DNA of 33,227 bases from JBMOLK01 sp049325575 (GTDB lineage: Bacteria > Bacillota > Clostridia > Acetivibrionales > Acetivibrionaceae). A model generated the notes under the pieces. It searched no databases, was not told the DNA's origin, and saw nothing but the letters and a program-made list of their open reading frames with translations. Shown here piece by piece: positions 16,697 to 24,500 of the stretch. Location of the stretch: contig JBMOLK010000320.1 of NCBI GenBank assembly GCA_049325575.1, positions 1 to 33,227 on the forward strand, read 5' to 3'. The translations under genes were made by a program, and so were the position numbers. Every line of letters starts with the position of its first letter. The stretch's first letter is position 1.

Positions 16697-17845
16697 ATGT
16701 TTAATAAAAGAACTTTAAAAGGGGTTTTGACTGCAGTACTTATATTAAGTACCTTTACTGCCTGCAGAGGGTTGGACGGCTCAAATGAAAGACAGGTAAT
16801 TGATAAGGGAGATAAAAAGATTGTAGTTTTAAATCCTAAGGAAACTCCTGTAATCGATACAGAGATAAAATCTTCGCCTTCAAAGCAGGGAATAACAGTT
16901 GGAAATATGATTGTGCTAAAAGACGTTGAAGCTTATGACTGGCGGGATGAAGACACCCTCATGATAAGGAAGAAGAATTACAATGCCGGGGAAATATCCG
17001 TTGAAGGTGAGCCCATGGCTCCTACAAACCTATACCTTCTTGATATTAGCTCCCGAAAGGAAGAGCTTATACGCGGAGAAGGCAGAAATCAAGGCGGCGC
17101 ATCATACTCAAAGGACAGGAAGTATATTTTTTACAAGAGCAATATCGAAGAGTCTGCAGATGGGTATATAATGGATTCCAATGGGGATAAATCAGTTGGA
17201 ATTACTCCCGAAGAAGGGTTTATATATTCGGATGAAGGCAGATGGATTGATAACCGCCACGTGATTTTTAAGCATTATAGCAGTGAAGGGATTAATAAAA
17301 TATATTTGGCAGGTATTGATGAAAATATGAAAACCACACTTACAGGTCTTGTAGAGGTTAATGATATAAGGGCATCGGCCATTGATAAGGTAGATGATAA
17401 ACTTTATTATATTGAGAAAGGGGCCTTAAAGGTAAAAGACCTGGGTACAAACAATATAAAGATATTAGCCGAGAATGTTAGAGACATCAAAGTATCACCA
17501 TCCAAAACGCAACTGGCAATTATCAGAGATTCGGAAGGTGAAGGAAATTACCTTGTTGTTACTGATATGGAAGGTGTAGAAAAGAGCATGATAGCTGAAA
17601 ATGTTGGTGCTGTTGAATGGTCACCGGATGAAAAGAAGATCGTATACAGCAGTTCTTTGGATAATATAGAAAAGCCAGGTTTGTTTGTAACAGACCTAAA
17701 GTCGGGAGAAACCCTGCAGGTTTCCATAGACCAATTCAGTAAAGTCATATGGAGTCCTTTAGGTAAAAAGATATCGGCCACAAGACTGGTCAAGGAAACT
17801 GATGATTACAATTGGCAGACCATGGTTGTTACTTTAAGTGAATAA
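16697..17845 (+). CDS. Lipoprotein with TolB/WD40-like beta-propeller
   Basis: A 382-aa protein, lipid-anchored outside the membrane: signal peptide, then lipobox FTAC with Cys23. The mature part shows repeated blade ends, including YSKDRKYIFYKS, WIDNRHVIFKHY, VSPSKTQLAIIRD, WSPDEKKIVYSS and WSPLGKKISATR, typical of TolB/DPP-type propellers. ATG 16697 is preferred over upstream ATGs at 16682 and 16691 because GGGAGAG (16684-16690) is 6 bases away. It follows the two-component genes after about 120 bp that contain a small two-stem hairpin (16642-16669). It may act with the kinase as an envelope sensor, as beta-propeller lipoproteins next to kinases sometimes do; that is inference. Confidence 0.8.
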   Translation: MFNKRTLKGVLTAVLILSTFTACRGLDGSNERQVIDKGDKKIVVLNPKETPVIDTEIKSSPSKQGITVGNMIVLKDVEAYDWRDEDTLMIRKKNYNAGEISVEGEPMAPTNLYLLDISSRKEELIRGEGRNQGGASYSKDRKYIFYKSNIEESADGYIMDSNGDKSVGITPEEGFIYSDEGRWIDNRHVIFKHYSSEGINKIYLAGIDENMKTTLTGLVEVNDIRASAIDKVDDKLYYIEKGALKVKDLGTNNIKILAENVRDIKVSPSKTQLAIIRDSEGEGNYLVVTDMEGVEKSMIAENVGAVEWSPDEKKIVYSSSLDNIEKPGLFVTDLKSGETLQVSIDQFSKVIWSPLGKKISATRLVKETDDYNWQTMVVTLSE

Positions 17846-17866
17846 AATATCAAACCAATAATAAAA

Positions 17867-17904
17867 GCCCGTTAAGAAGTTTTGGTTAGTACTTTTTGAC
17901 GGGC
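17867..17904 (-). terminator. Terminator-like hairpin oriented to the minus strand
   Basis: GCCCGT (17867-17872) pairs with ACGGGC (17899-17904) and the inner AAGAAGT with ACTTTTT, about 13 bp in total. On the minus strand the stem is followed by TTTTATTATT, as in an intrinsic terminator; on the plus strand no T run follows. Both flanking genes are on the plus strand. Confidence 0.4.
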
Positions 17905-17941
17905 GTATGCCATTTTAACCAGTTCATTTAAATTTCAAGTA

Positions 17942-17970
17942 TTAAACATAAAGGATTTTTCTGCTATAAT
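17942..17970 (+). promoter_or_regulatory. SigA-type promoter of the PGA hydrolase gene
   Basis: TTAAAC (17942-17947), a 17-base spacer ending in TGC, and TATAAT (17965-17970): a -35 plus an extended -10. The transcript would have a leader of about 90 bases before ATG 18067. Confidence 0.6.
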
Positions 17971-18066
17971 TAAAGATAGAATTATGAGTGCTAAGCCAAA
18001 CCCGGTTATTCAAGCATGTGTTTTAGTTCCCATATGTGTCTGACGGTGAAAGGGTGGATTAAGATA

Positions 18067-18732
18067 ATGGTAGGTAAAAAATACTTTGCAGTTTATTGCT
18101 TATTGATACTAGGTATTGTTGTTCCTGTATTGGTTGCATATGCGAACTATAACGAAATGAAAGCCAACCATAAGGAAGGGGAAGATTATGTTATAGATTA
18201 CAGAAGGACAGATTCGGATGTTGCGGTTATTGCTATACATGGAGGGGCTATAGAGCCGGGTACTACAGAGATTGCAGATGATATTGCATCAGATGAGTAC
18301 ACTTTTTACACAAACTTGGGTTTAAAGAGTAAAGACAACTTTAAAATGCATGTTACATCCACAAACTATGACGAACCTATAGCAAGGGACCTTGTCTCAA
18401 AATCAAACTGGACCTTATCCATACACGGCTGTAAGGGGACACGCCCAATTACATATATCGGAGGACTTGACGAAGAGCTGAAAGACAAGGTCAGAACAGA
18501 ATTAAAAAAAGCAGGATTTGTTGTGGAAGATGCACCTTCTAGTATAGGGGCAGAGGATAGAAGGAATATATGCAATTTAAACTTAAAAGGCGCCGGTACC
18601 CAATTGGAATTGACATATAAGTTGAGGCAGTCGTTTTTTAAAAGTATGGGCAAAAGCGGAAGACAAACAAAAACAGAAGCATTCTATAAATATGTTAATG
18701 CAATTAAAGCAGCACTTAAAGATTTAGAATAA
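18067..18732 (+). CDS. Poly-gamma-glutamate hydrolase family protein (PghP-like)
   Basis: A 221-aa protein with an N-terminal hydrophobic segment (about 6-24) for export or anchoring. It matches the zinc-dependent poly-gamma-glutamate hydrolase family (phage PghP, DUF867): AIHGGAIEPGTTEIA with His and Glu metal ligands, later LSIHGC with another His, and the C-terminal NICN and GTQLELT motifs. The enzyme cuts gamma-linked polyglutamate. ATG 18067 is chosen with AAGGGTGG about 10 bases upstream; the upstream in-frame ATG at 18016 would precede the signal-like segment. It lies just before the PGA synthase genes but has its own promoter and terminator, so capsule trimming can be set apart from synthesis. 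Confidence 0.85.
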   Translation: MVGKKYFAVYCLLILGIVVPVLVAYANYNEMKANHKEGEDYVIDYRRTDSDVAVIAIHGGAIEPGTTEIADDIASDEYTFYTNLGLKSKDNFKMHVTSTNYDEPIARDLVSKSNWTLSIHGCKGTRPITYIGGLDEELKDKVRTELKKAGFVVEDAPSSIGAEDRRNICNLNLKGAGTQLELTYKLRQSFFKSMGKSGRQTKTEAFYKYVNAIKAALKDLE

Positions 18733-18755
18733 TTGAAATAGATTTCTTAGAACTC

Positions 18756-18818
18756 ACCCTCCAAGTTGTTTGACGGTATTTTATCACCGTGACCAACTTG
18801 GAGGGTTTTTTATTTTTT
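18756..18818 (+). terminator. Strong rho-independent terminator after the PGA hydrolase gene
   Basis: ACCCTCCAAGTTG (18756-18768) pairs perfectly with CAACTTGGAGGGT (18794-18806), 13 bp. The loop has an inner ACGGT/ACCGT stem, and a T-rich tail follows. It separates the hydrolase from pgsB. Confidence 0.85.
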
Positions 18819-18822
18819 GGCT

Positions 18823-19046
18823 TGTACCCTAAAAATGGTTTTACTGGCTTCGAATTATATTATGCATTGCTATTTACTGGTTAAAAAATTGAAAATACTT
18901 ACAGCTAGAAAGTACAAACAAGGCCGTATGTTATGTTAATGTCTAAAAGAATTCATAGATATAAGTATACTCGGCGGGAAAGCCCTTTGGCTTCCTGTTC
19001 TGAAATATATAATTATAAATTTTGGATAAGGGGGAATAATGGATTA
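18823..19046 (+). promoter_or_regulatory. Leader region of the pgsBCA operon
   Basis: With the terminator this makes the 314-bp gap before pgsB. It is AT-rich with several weak promoter-like hexamers (for example a TTGAAA) but none convincing. A small hairpin, GGAAAGCC (18977-18984) against GGCTTCC (18989-18995), sits about 50 bases before the start codon. A reading frame runs open upstream from 18933, but it lacks similarity to PgsB and a ribosome site. Confidence 0.3.
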
Positions 19047-20243
19047 ATGCTGTTGATTTTGTTCTTATGTTTTGTGTTATTGCTTCTTGGTATCAGGGAA
19101 CAGAGAAAGCATCAAAAGTATGTTGACTTGATCCCTGTGCGAATCAATGTTAACGGAATTCGTGGAAAGTCTACCGTTACCCGCTTGATAACAGGTATAT
19201 TGACTGCAGCAGGAATGAAGACAATAGGAAAGACGACAGGAACTTCTGCACGGATGATTTATTGGTGGACTTATGAAGAGAAGCCTATTATCCGCCGCCG
19301 TGAAGGTGCAAACATTGGGGAACAACGAAGAGTGGTATATGAAGCAGCAAGGCGGGGAGCTGAAGCGCTTGTTTGCGAATGCATGGCCGTTAATCCCGAT
19401 TACCAGATTACTTTTTAGCAAAAGCTTATTCAAGCTAATATAGGTGTAATTGTTAACGTCCTTGAAGACCATATGGATGTTATGGGGCCAACCTTGGACA
19501 ATGTAGCTGAAGCTTTTACGGCAACCATTCCATATAACGGGCATCTTATAGTGTCTCAAGGGCCTTATGTTGACTATTTTAAGAGTGTTGCTGCAAAAAG
19601 GGGAACGGAGGTAATTGTTGCAGATAATTCTACTGTCACTGAAAAGCAGCTTAGCCAGTTTGACTATGTAATCTTTCCGGAGAATGTCGCTCTTGCTCTT
19701 GCGGTAGCAAAAGCATTAGATATTGATGAGGTGACAGCATGGCGAGGCATGCTTGATGCAAACCCTGATCCGGGTATTTTAAGAATTACCAATATCGGTT
19801 CCGATAAAAACCCTATACACTTTGTTAATGGCTTTGCTGCCAATGATGCTACCTCAACTCTTAATATATGGAAGCGTGTCGGAGAAATAGGCTATTCTAC
19901 AGAAGATCCCATTATTATAATGAATTGCCGGCCAGACCGTGTAGATCGTACAATACAATTTGCAAGGGATGTTTTTCCCTATATTGATACCGGTACCCTG
20001 GTAGTTATTGGAGACACAGTAAAACCCGTTGTGGAAGCGTTTGAGGCGGGCAAAATTCCTGCAAAGCAATTGCTTAATTTGGAAGGCCGCTCTGCACACG
20101 ATGTATTCGAGCGTATTAAAAGGATAATTCCCGACAGGGTCGTTTTTGGTGTTGGCAATATACATGGCTGTGCAGAAGAACTGATTGAGATCTTCGAGGA
20201 AACTAAAGATACAGCTATTAAAGAAGGTAAGATTATTGCATAA
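19047..20243 (+). pseudogene. pgsB: Poly-gamma-glutamate synthase PgsB/CapB, interrupted by one in-frame TAG
   Basis: ATP-dependent amide ligase that polymerises glutamate through its gamma-carboxyl, working at the membrane with PgsC and PgsA. The frame covers the full protein (398 codons; Bacillus subtilis PgsB is 393 aa): N-terminal membrane segment, P-loop NGIRGKST, GKTTGT, ECMAVNPDYQ, VLEDHMDVMGP, FVNGFAANDA and GNIHG near the end. Codon 124 (19416-19418) is TAG, and from my memory of the Bacillus protein it falls where Gln follows the NPDYQIIF motif, so one C-to-T change explains it. There is no frameshift and the sequence beyond stays well conserved. AAGGGGGA at 19028-19035 serves ATG 19047. 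It may be a fresh pseudogene, a sequencing error, or read through by a suppressor; if translated as written, it gives a 123-aa fragment. Confidence 0.88.
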
Positions 20244-20268
20244 GAATTGATAAAAAGGAGTGCTTGGC

Positions 20269-20724
20269 TTGGTACATGGATCGGATTTATATCTTGCTAT
20301 AATTGTTGGAATTTTCTTAACTTTGATTTATACAGAATTAACCGGAGTTTTGCCTGGAGGACTTATTGTTCCAGGTTATCTTGCACTTTGCTTTGGTGAT
20401 CCCATTGTTCTTTTAACTATACTTGTGATCAGCTGTTTGACTTACCTGATTGTTGTACATGTTGTAGCCCGTTTTGTCATACTTTATGGAAGAAGAAAAT
20501 TTGCTGCCATGCTATCGGTTGCAATCATTTTAAAGCTTATAATGGACTTTTTCTACCCGGTAGTCCCGTTTCAAATACTTGAACTTAGCGGAGTAGGGGT
20601 AATAGTACCGGGTATTATTGCAAATACCTATCAAAAGCAGGGCTTTATCCATACTACTCTAAGTACACTTTTATTAAGTACATTAACTTTCGGAATTATT
20701 TTCGGCTACAGTTTGATTGTATAA
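20269..20724 (+). CDS. pgsC: Poly-gamma-glutamate biosynthesis protein PgsC/CapC
   Basis: A 151-aa integral membrane protein with about four to five hydrophobic segments and conserved PgsC blocks: HGSDLYLAI at the start, GGLIVPGYLAL, LYGRRKFAAML, GVIVPGIIANTYQKQG. It is a subunit of the PgsBCA synthase. The start is probably TTG 20269: AAAAAGGAG (20252-20260) is 8 bases upstream and the protein then begins like Bacillus PgsC; GTG 20260 lies inside the ribosome site. It follows pgsB by 25 bp and has no visible defect. Confidence 0.93.
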   Translation: MVHGSDLYLAIIVGIFLTLIYTELTGVLPGGLIVPGYLALCFGDPIVLLTILVISCLTYLIVVHVVARFVILYGRRKFAAMLSVAIILKLIMDFFYPVVPFQILELSGVGVIVPGIIANTYQKQGFIHTTLSTLLLSTLTFGIIFGYSLIV

Positions 20725-20746
20725 TCTAAACTCAAGGTGAGGGAAC

Positions 20747-21832
20747 ATGAAAAAACAACTTAACTTAAAAGAGAAAATACTTCTATTTATAAAGCAGCAT
20801 AGGAAGAAAACCACAATACATACGGTCATTGCTCTTGTCGTTTCGATTCTGGCTATTGTATTGGTAAGTAAATTAAGCAGCCCTGATACAGTCAAGTCTG
20901 TTAGGGATAATGAGGCTGTATTTGTAGCTACATTTGCGGGAGACATGCTTCTAGACGGTAATGTGGAAAGAGTTATCAAGGAACAAGGCACCGACCATTT
21001 GTTTAAGTATGTTGGGCCGTATTTTAACATATCTGATTATGCTACCGGATATATGGACTTCTATGATGAGGAGCTTGATGGTAAAAACCGCTCCAATTCA
21101 AAAGAGATAGATATTGTTACAACTTTGAAGGATATGAAGTTTAGCGTAGTGAATTTACCTAGCCATTATGATCTTAATACCATTAAAAGTGCTGTAAGTG
21201 TTTTTGATTCGGCCGGGATAGATTGTGTTGGTACAGATATAAGCTCTGAGAACGAATACAACATTTCCTATCGCCTGGTAAAAGGCGTCAAGGTAGCTTC
21301 TTTAGGTATTGTCGATATTTATAGAGACGATAAGAGAAGGAAAAAGCTGCTTCCGGAGAGTTACTACAAGCCTGTTATACAGGAAGCAAAAAGGAATGCA
21401 GACCTGGTAATAGTACACATAAACTGGGGTGAAGAATACATATCCAAAGTCAGTACCAGGCAGAAAAAAATAGCTAAGGCTCTAAGCAAAGCTGGAGCTG
21501 ATATTATTATCGGGCATAATTCCCACATGATTCAACCAATAGAAATAATTGGGAATACCTTGGTTTTCTACGGCGTAGGTAATCTTTTCTTTGATCAAAT
21601 ATGGGAGAGCACTAAGGAAAGTGCACTGGTTCAATATAAGGTTTCTAATGACGGTAACAAACGAATAGAGGTTACACCGTTATACAGCCGTGCAGGGCAG
21701 CCCAGGCCATTGACAGGTGTTTTAAAATGGTTTCAACGGCAGAAGATATTCCAAAAACTTACTAAAGATTTGACTGATGATGTGACATGGAAGATAGAGA
21801 ATGAAAGATTGATTATTAACCTTAAGAATTAA
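20747..21832 (+). CDS. pgsA: Poly-gamma-glutamate biosynthesis protein PgsA/CapA
   Basis: A 361-aa CapA-family protein. One transmembrane helix (about 23-42) leaves a large extracellular metallophosphatase-like domain with TFAGDMLLD, HINWGEEY, GADIIIGHNSHMIQP and GVGNLFFDQ. It is thought to help export or anchor the polymer. GGTGAGGG precedes the ATG. The domain is slightly short and I see no pgsE-like small gene before the terminator downstream. The intact pgsC and pgsA argue that the locus has been under selection until recently. Confidence 0.92.
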   Translation: MKKQLNLKEKILLFIKQHRKKTTIHTVIALVVSILAIVLVSKLSSPDTVKSVRDNEAVFVATFAGDMLLDGNVERVIKEQGTDHLFKYVGPYFNISDYATGYMDFYDEELDGKNRSNSKEIDIVTTLKDMKFSVVNLPSHYDLNTIKSAVSVFDSAGIDCVGTDISSENEYNISYRLVKGVKVASLGIVDIYRDDKRRKKLLPESYYKPVIQEAKRNADLVIVHINWGEEYISKVSTRQKKIAKALSKAGADIIIGHNSHMIQPIEIIGNTLVFYGVGNLFFDQIWESTKESALVQYKVSNDGNKRIEVTPLYSRAGQPRPLTGVLKWFQRQKIFQKLTKDLTDDVTWKIENERLIINLKN

Positions 21833-21854
21833 ACTATACATCTGATTTTATAAG

Positions 21855-21883
21855 AATGAGGCCTAAAGAAGGCCTCATTTTTA
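21855..21883 (+). terminator. Rho-independent terminator after pgsA, probably bidirectional
   Basis: AATGAGGCCT (21855-21864) pairs with AGGCCTCATT (21870-21879) across AAAGA, followed by TTTT. It lies between convergent genes and overlaps the stop codon of the minus-strand S4 gene by 3 bases. Confidence 0.85.
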
Positions 21884-22378
21884 CAAGATTAACTTTATTG
21901 TATATCCCTTCCTTACAATCAGATTGGGCTTAACAATTTGGTCATTGACCTGGATTTTGCCACAGCTAATAAGCTTTTCGATTTTTGCCCGGCTTAAGTC
22001 TTCAATCTGCTGCGCCAACAGCTTGTCCAGCCTCCACTTTCCTTCTGCTTCTTCAAGAAATATCTCAATTTCTTTAATGTTGTTGCTTTCAAGCGATGCA
22101 ATATTTATAAAATCAACTTTGCATTCCGGCTTGGTACTTGTATTATCTATGGCCTTAGTACCGGGTTTATTGGATTTATATTTGCTTAAGGTTTTATTCC
22201 AGGTATGGCCATTTTCACATTTATAAATTGCAAACTCATATAAATCCTTACCATTGGCATTTACCCTCCTTAGTCCCGAGTCTTTAAATACTGCTTTTTT
22301 ACCGCAATTATGGCAATACCTATGTTCGGATACTTCCTTGTACTCACTAAGTGTCCAGTTTAAAAATGTTTTCTCCAT
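21881..22378 (-). CDS. Zinc-ribbon and S4-domain RNA-binding protein
   Basis: A 165-aa cytoplasmic protein. The N-terminal part has CHNC (about 22-25) and CENGH (about 51-55), a likely zinc ribbon. The C-terminal half has a typical S4 RNA-binding motif: RLDKLLAQQI, SRAKIEKLISCGKIQVNDQ and RKGYTIKL. S4 domains dock on structured RNA in rRNA-modifying enzymes, RqcH/RqcP-type quality-control factors and TyrRS; no catalytic domain is present. ATG 22378 is used with AAAGGG 8 bases upstream; a GTG nine bases earlier (22387) is less likely. It is transcribed towards pgsA and shares its terminator. The precise role is unknown. Confidence 0.75.
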   Translation of the reverse strand: MEKTFLNWTLSEYKEVSEHRYCHNCGKKAVFKDSGLRRVNANGKDLYEFAIYKCENGHTWNKTLSKYKSNKPGTKAIDNTSTKPECKVDFINIASLESNNIKEIEIFLEEAEGKWRLDKLLAQQIEDLSRAKIEKLISCGKIQVNDQIVKPNLIVRKGYTIKLIL

Positions 22379-22460
22379 GTCCTTCACCCTTTCTAATGGT
22401 AAAGGAACACACTAATCAACCTTATAATTATATAACGGCAGGAGACAGTATATATTATCA

Positions 22461-22496
22461 ATAAAAAATGCGGAAACCCTCAAGAGTTTCCGCATT
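22461..22496 (-). terminator. Rho-independent terminator for the minus-strand lipoprotein transcript
   Basis: On the minus strand AATGCGGAAAC pairs with GTTTCCGCATT (11 bp) and is followed by TTTTTTATT. It lies about 220 bases downstream of the lipoprotein stop codon and upstream of the S4 gene. Confidence 0.75.
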
Positions 22497-22523
22497 CATT
22501 GACACCAATTTTTAATGCGTTCC

Positions 22524-22631
22524 TTGTAATGGCATAAAAAGACACACTAACCCCTCGCTGATGTTGATTATTTAAACCAACATTTATGACCTTCAGGTAT
22601 TAATGTGTACTGTTTCTATTGTCCATTACAA
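22524..22631. repeat. Nested inverted repeats in the 336-bp gap between two minus-strand genes
   Basis: TTGTAATGG (22524-22532) is the exact reverse complement of CCATTACAA (22623-22631). Inside, ACACA (22542-22546) faces TGTGT (22604-22608), and ATGTTG (22561-22566) faces CAACAT (22578-22583). It could be a structured RNA or a very small mobile-element relic. Apart from this and the terminator, the gap holds nothing I recognise. Confidence 0.35.
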
Positions 22632-22714
22632 ACTAGCTGGCATATATAGTCTTTCCTTTCTTAACTATCTCAAGATAATTTTACCTTAAAATTTGGTTAG
22701 GTTCAAGACTGTTT

Positions 22715-23284
22715 TCAGCCCTTGTCATTGTTTGAATATTTTTTGACCCATTTTTCTCTCCACTCTTGAAAGTCTATACCGGTTACTTCCTCAAGTGTTC
22801 TTCCATCCAGAGAGTAACAGCCGCCCACGGGTACCAGCTCTGGAGGTGCATCATCGAAGTCGGGAAAGGAATAACCGCCTATAATATTATTTTCACAGAC
22901 CATTACCCATGAATTAGTCCTATGATTGATATTACCCTTGTAGCTATCTAAAGGGTGATCTTTTACTTTACACTTGTATAGCTCAATGTCCTTACCTATA
23001 CAGTCTGAAGGTTCACAGTCCTGCAAGCCCCAGATTGACTGATCTGGAAAGTCTATAAGCATACTTTTTCCCAGCTTGTATGTTTCTACCTTGACAGGAG
23101 AAGAAAGGACTGTATATCCTTTACCGGCAAGGTACTCTTCAATATCTCTGGTGCTTTCTACAGGTATCTTTTCAAGCACTTTTCTGTCCGTATTTTTAAT
23201 AGCTTCTTCACTGCTATTGGAGCACCCGGTCAACATTGAAGCTATAAAAACAAAGAATAGAGTAAAATACGTCATTTTCCTCAT
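22715..23284 (-). CDS. Hypothetical lipoprotein
   Basis: A 189-aa protein with a clean lipoprotein signal: hydrophobic core (about 4-18) and lipobox LTGC, lipidated Cys21. The mature part has several Cys (in QDCEPSDC, LYKCKV, MVCENN and GGCYS) that could form disulfides outside the cell, and an aromatic, acidic C-terminus (DFQEWREKWVKKY). I do not recognise the family. It follows the YidC gene by 22 bp on the same strand. GGGGGA lies 9 bases before the ATG. Confidence 0.72.
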   Translation of the reverse strand: MRKMTYFTLFFVFIASMLTGCSNSSEEAIKNTDRKVLEKIPVESTRDIEEYLAGKGYTVLSSPVKVETYKLGKSMLIDFPDQSIWGLQDCEPSDCIGKDIELYKCKVKDHPLDSYKGNINHRTNSWVMVCENNIIGGYSFPDFDDAPPELVPVGGCYSLDGRTLEEVTGIDFQEWREKWVKKYSNNDKG

Positions 23285-23306
23285 ACCGTTATATCCCCCA
23301 TTCTTT

Positions 23307-23954
23307 CTAAGTGGTTTGAGGTATACTTTTTCTTTTATATATACTATAAAGGATTTGCTCTATTGAAGTAAGAAAACCTGAAGTTACCCAATAGACTCCT
23401 AACGCTACAGGAGCCTTGGCAAAGAACAGGACCGCAATAAGGCTTGTAATGATGACCTGGCCAAATGAGACCTTAGGAATGTAAGCTGTCTTTAAAAAGC
23501 CAAATGTGACCAAGGCATTGGGCATTAGCTGAACAAAGACGGTTAAGGCAGGGATTATAAAGTAGGGATCAGGCAGCTTAAGGCTGGTAAGCCAGGGTAC
23601 TATGATACTTGCAGTATCCATTGGTATTCTCATAAACACTGTATAAAGTGAATACAGTATAGGAAGCTGCAGAAGACTAACAAGACAGCCCAACATATTC
23701 TTTGTACCCTCTTGTGATAATTTGGAAATTTCAGCTTCCATCTTTTCCTTTTCGTTCTTAAACTTGGATTTAATCTCTTGAACTTTTTTTGTAATCTCCT
23801 GCTGTTTTTCCAGAGCCAGTTTTTGTTTTATTGATATGGGCAATAAAAAGCCTCTTACAATTACAGTCATAATAATTATTGCAATACCCCAATCTCCTGT
23901 TATTTGAAAAATATTACTTAAAAGATAGGCTAAAGAATTATAGATAATGTCCAT
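23307..23954 (-). CDS. YidC/Oxa1 family membrane protein insertase
   Basis: A 215-aa integral membrane protein. It opens with the Oxa1-type core (GDWGIAIIIMTVIVRG, with the groove Arg around position 35), followed by a charged cytoplasmic hairpin (about 43-80) and hydrophobic segments including LLQLPILYSLYTVF and VALGVYWVTSGFLTSIEQ. No lipoprotein signal is obvious, and it is shorter than most housekeeping YidC1/SpoIIIJ proteins. In Firmicutes the main copy lies by rpmH-rnpA; here the neighbours are a small membrane protein and a lipoprotein, so this is probably a second, dedicated insertase. AAAGGAG precedes the ATG. Confidence 0.85.
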   Translation of the reverse strand: MDIIYNSLAYLLSNIFQITGDWGIAIIIMTVIVRGFLLPISIKQKLALEKQQEITKKVQEIKSKFKNEKEKMEAEISKLSQEGTKNMLGCLVSLLQLPILYSLYTVFMRIPMDTASIIVPWLTSLKLPDPYFIIPALTVFVQLMPNALVTFGFLKTAYIPKVSFGQVIITSLIAVLFFAKAPVALGVYWVTSGFLTSIEQILYSIYKRKSIPQTT

Positions 23955-24000
23955 ACTTTTTACTCCTTTTATGCATTATTTTGAGAATATGACTATGACA

Positions 24001-24240
24001 TTATCTAGATGGGCTAAGCCTATAATATCTCCAAATATCATATTTATGGAAGGGTTCATAGTGTACTACAGTAAGCTTATTGGAATAGCTTATAAGTATT
24101 CCGAAGTTAAAGGCTGATGAATGTTTGATTCTGACAAAGCTACTGTTTCTGACGGAAAGAGTAATACAGCATGTAATACTGACAACAAAGAGAATAACAA
24201 AAATAAACTGCATTAATTGTATCAGGTCAATATTACACAT
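24001..24240 (-). CDS. Small membrane protein, unrecognised
   Basis: A 79-aa protein starting MCNIDLIQL with one strong hydrophobic helix (about 8-29) and a basic, aromatic tail. No family recognised. It is kept as a gene because AAGGAGGTG lies 6 bases before ATG 24240, a good promoter lies just upstream, and the yidC gene follows 46 bp after its stop on the same strand. It may be a client or partner of that insertase. The tail composition is not strongly protein-like, so the end could be non-functional. Confidence 0.55.
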   Translation of the reverse strand: MCNIDLIQLMQFIFVILFVVSITCCITLSVRNSSFVRIKHSSAFNFGILISYSNKLTVVHYEPFHKYDIWRYYRLSPSR

Positions 24241-24271
24241 TGTATACACCTCCTTCAAACTTAGTTATACT

Positions 24272-24280
24272 ATTATAGCA
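24272..24280 (-). promoter_or_regulatory. Extended -10 promoter for the small membrane protein / yidC operon
   Basis: On the minus strand TGC precedes TATAAT, an extended -10 about 30 bases upstream of ATG 24240. The -35 is weak (TGGAAA with a 16-base spacer). Confidence 0.6.
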
Positions 24281-24500
24281 TATTTCTGCCACTTTTCCAT
24301 AATATTTTCTAAAATTAATTTATAAAAGAAGGAATCCTATATTACAGCTAGAATACACTAAAGGTTGCAGCAAAGAAGCATGATAAGGGTTCTTTCTGTT
24401 ACTTACACCAAAAGATGAGTGTGTACCCGATAATAACATATGGATGAGAGCTGTTACAAGTACTGTAGTATCAGTGATTAATGCAAAATGGAGGAATTTT

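Noticed and set aside
18933..19046. Upstream extension of PgsB by 38 residues
   Set aside because: The sequence is unlike PgsB, contains a hairpin, and the ribosome site at 19028-19035 serves ATG 19047.
19416..19418. Pyrrolysine or other programmed recoding of TAG in pgsB
   Set aside because: TAG ends several ordinary genes here (for example at 337, 2245, 6693, 12199), and the position is a Gln in homologues as I recall them; simple mutation is likelier, though not excluded.
19077..19559. Minus-strand open frame across the pgsB stop codon
   Set aside because: The plus strand encodes conserved PgsB motifs on both sides of the stop; the antisense product shows no motif.
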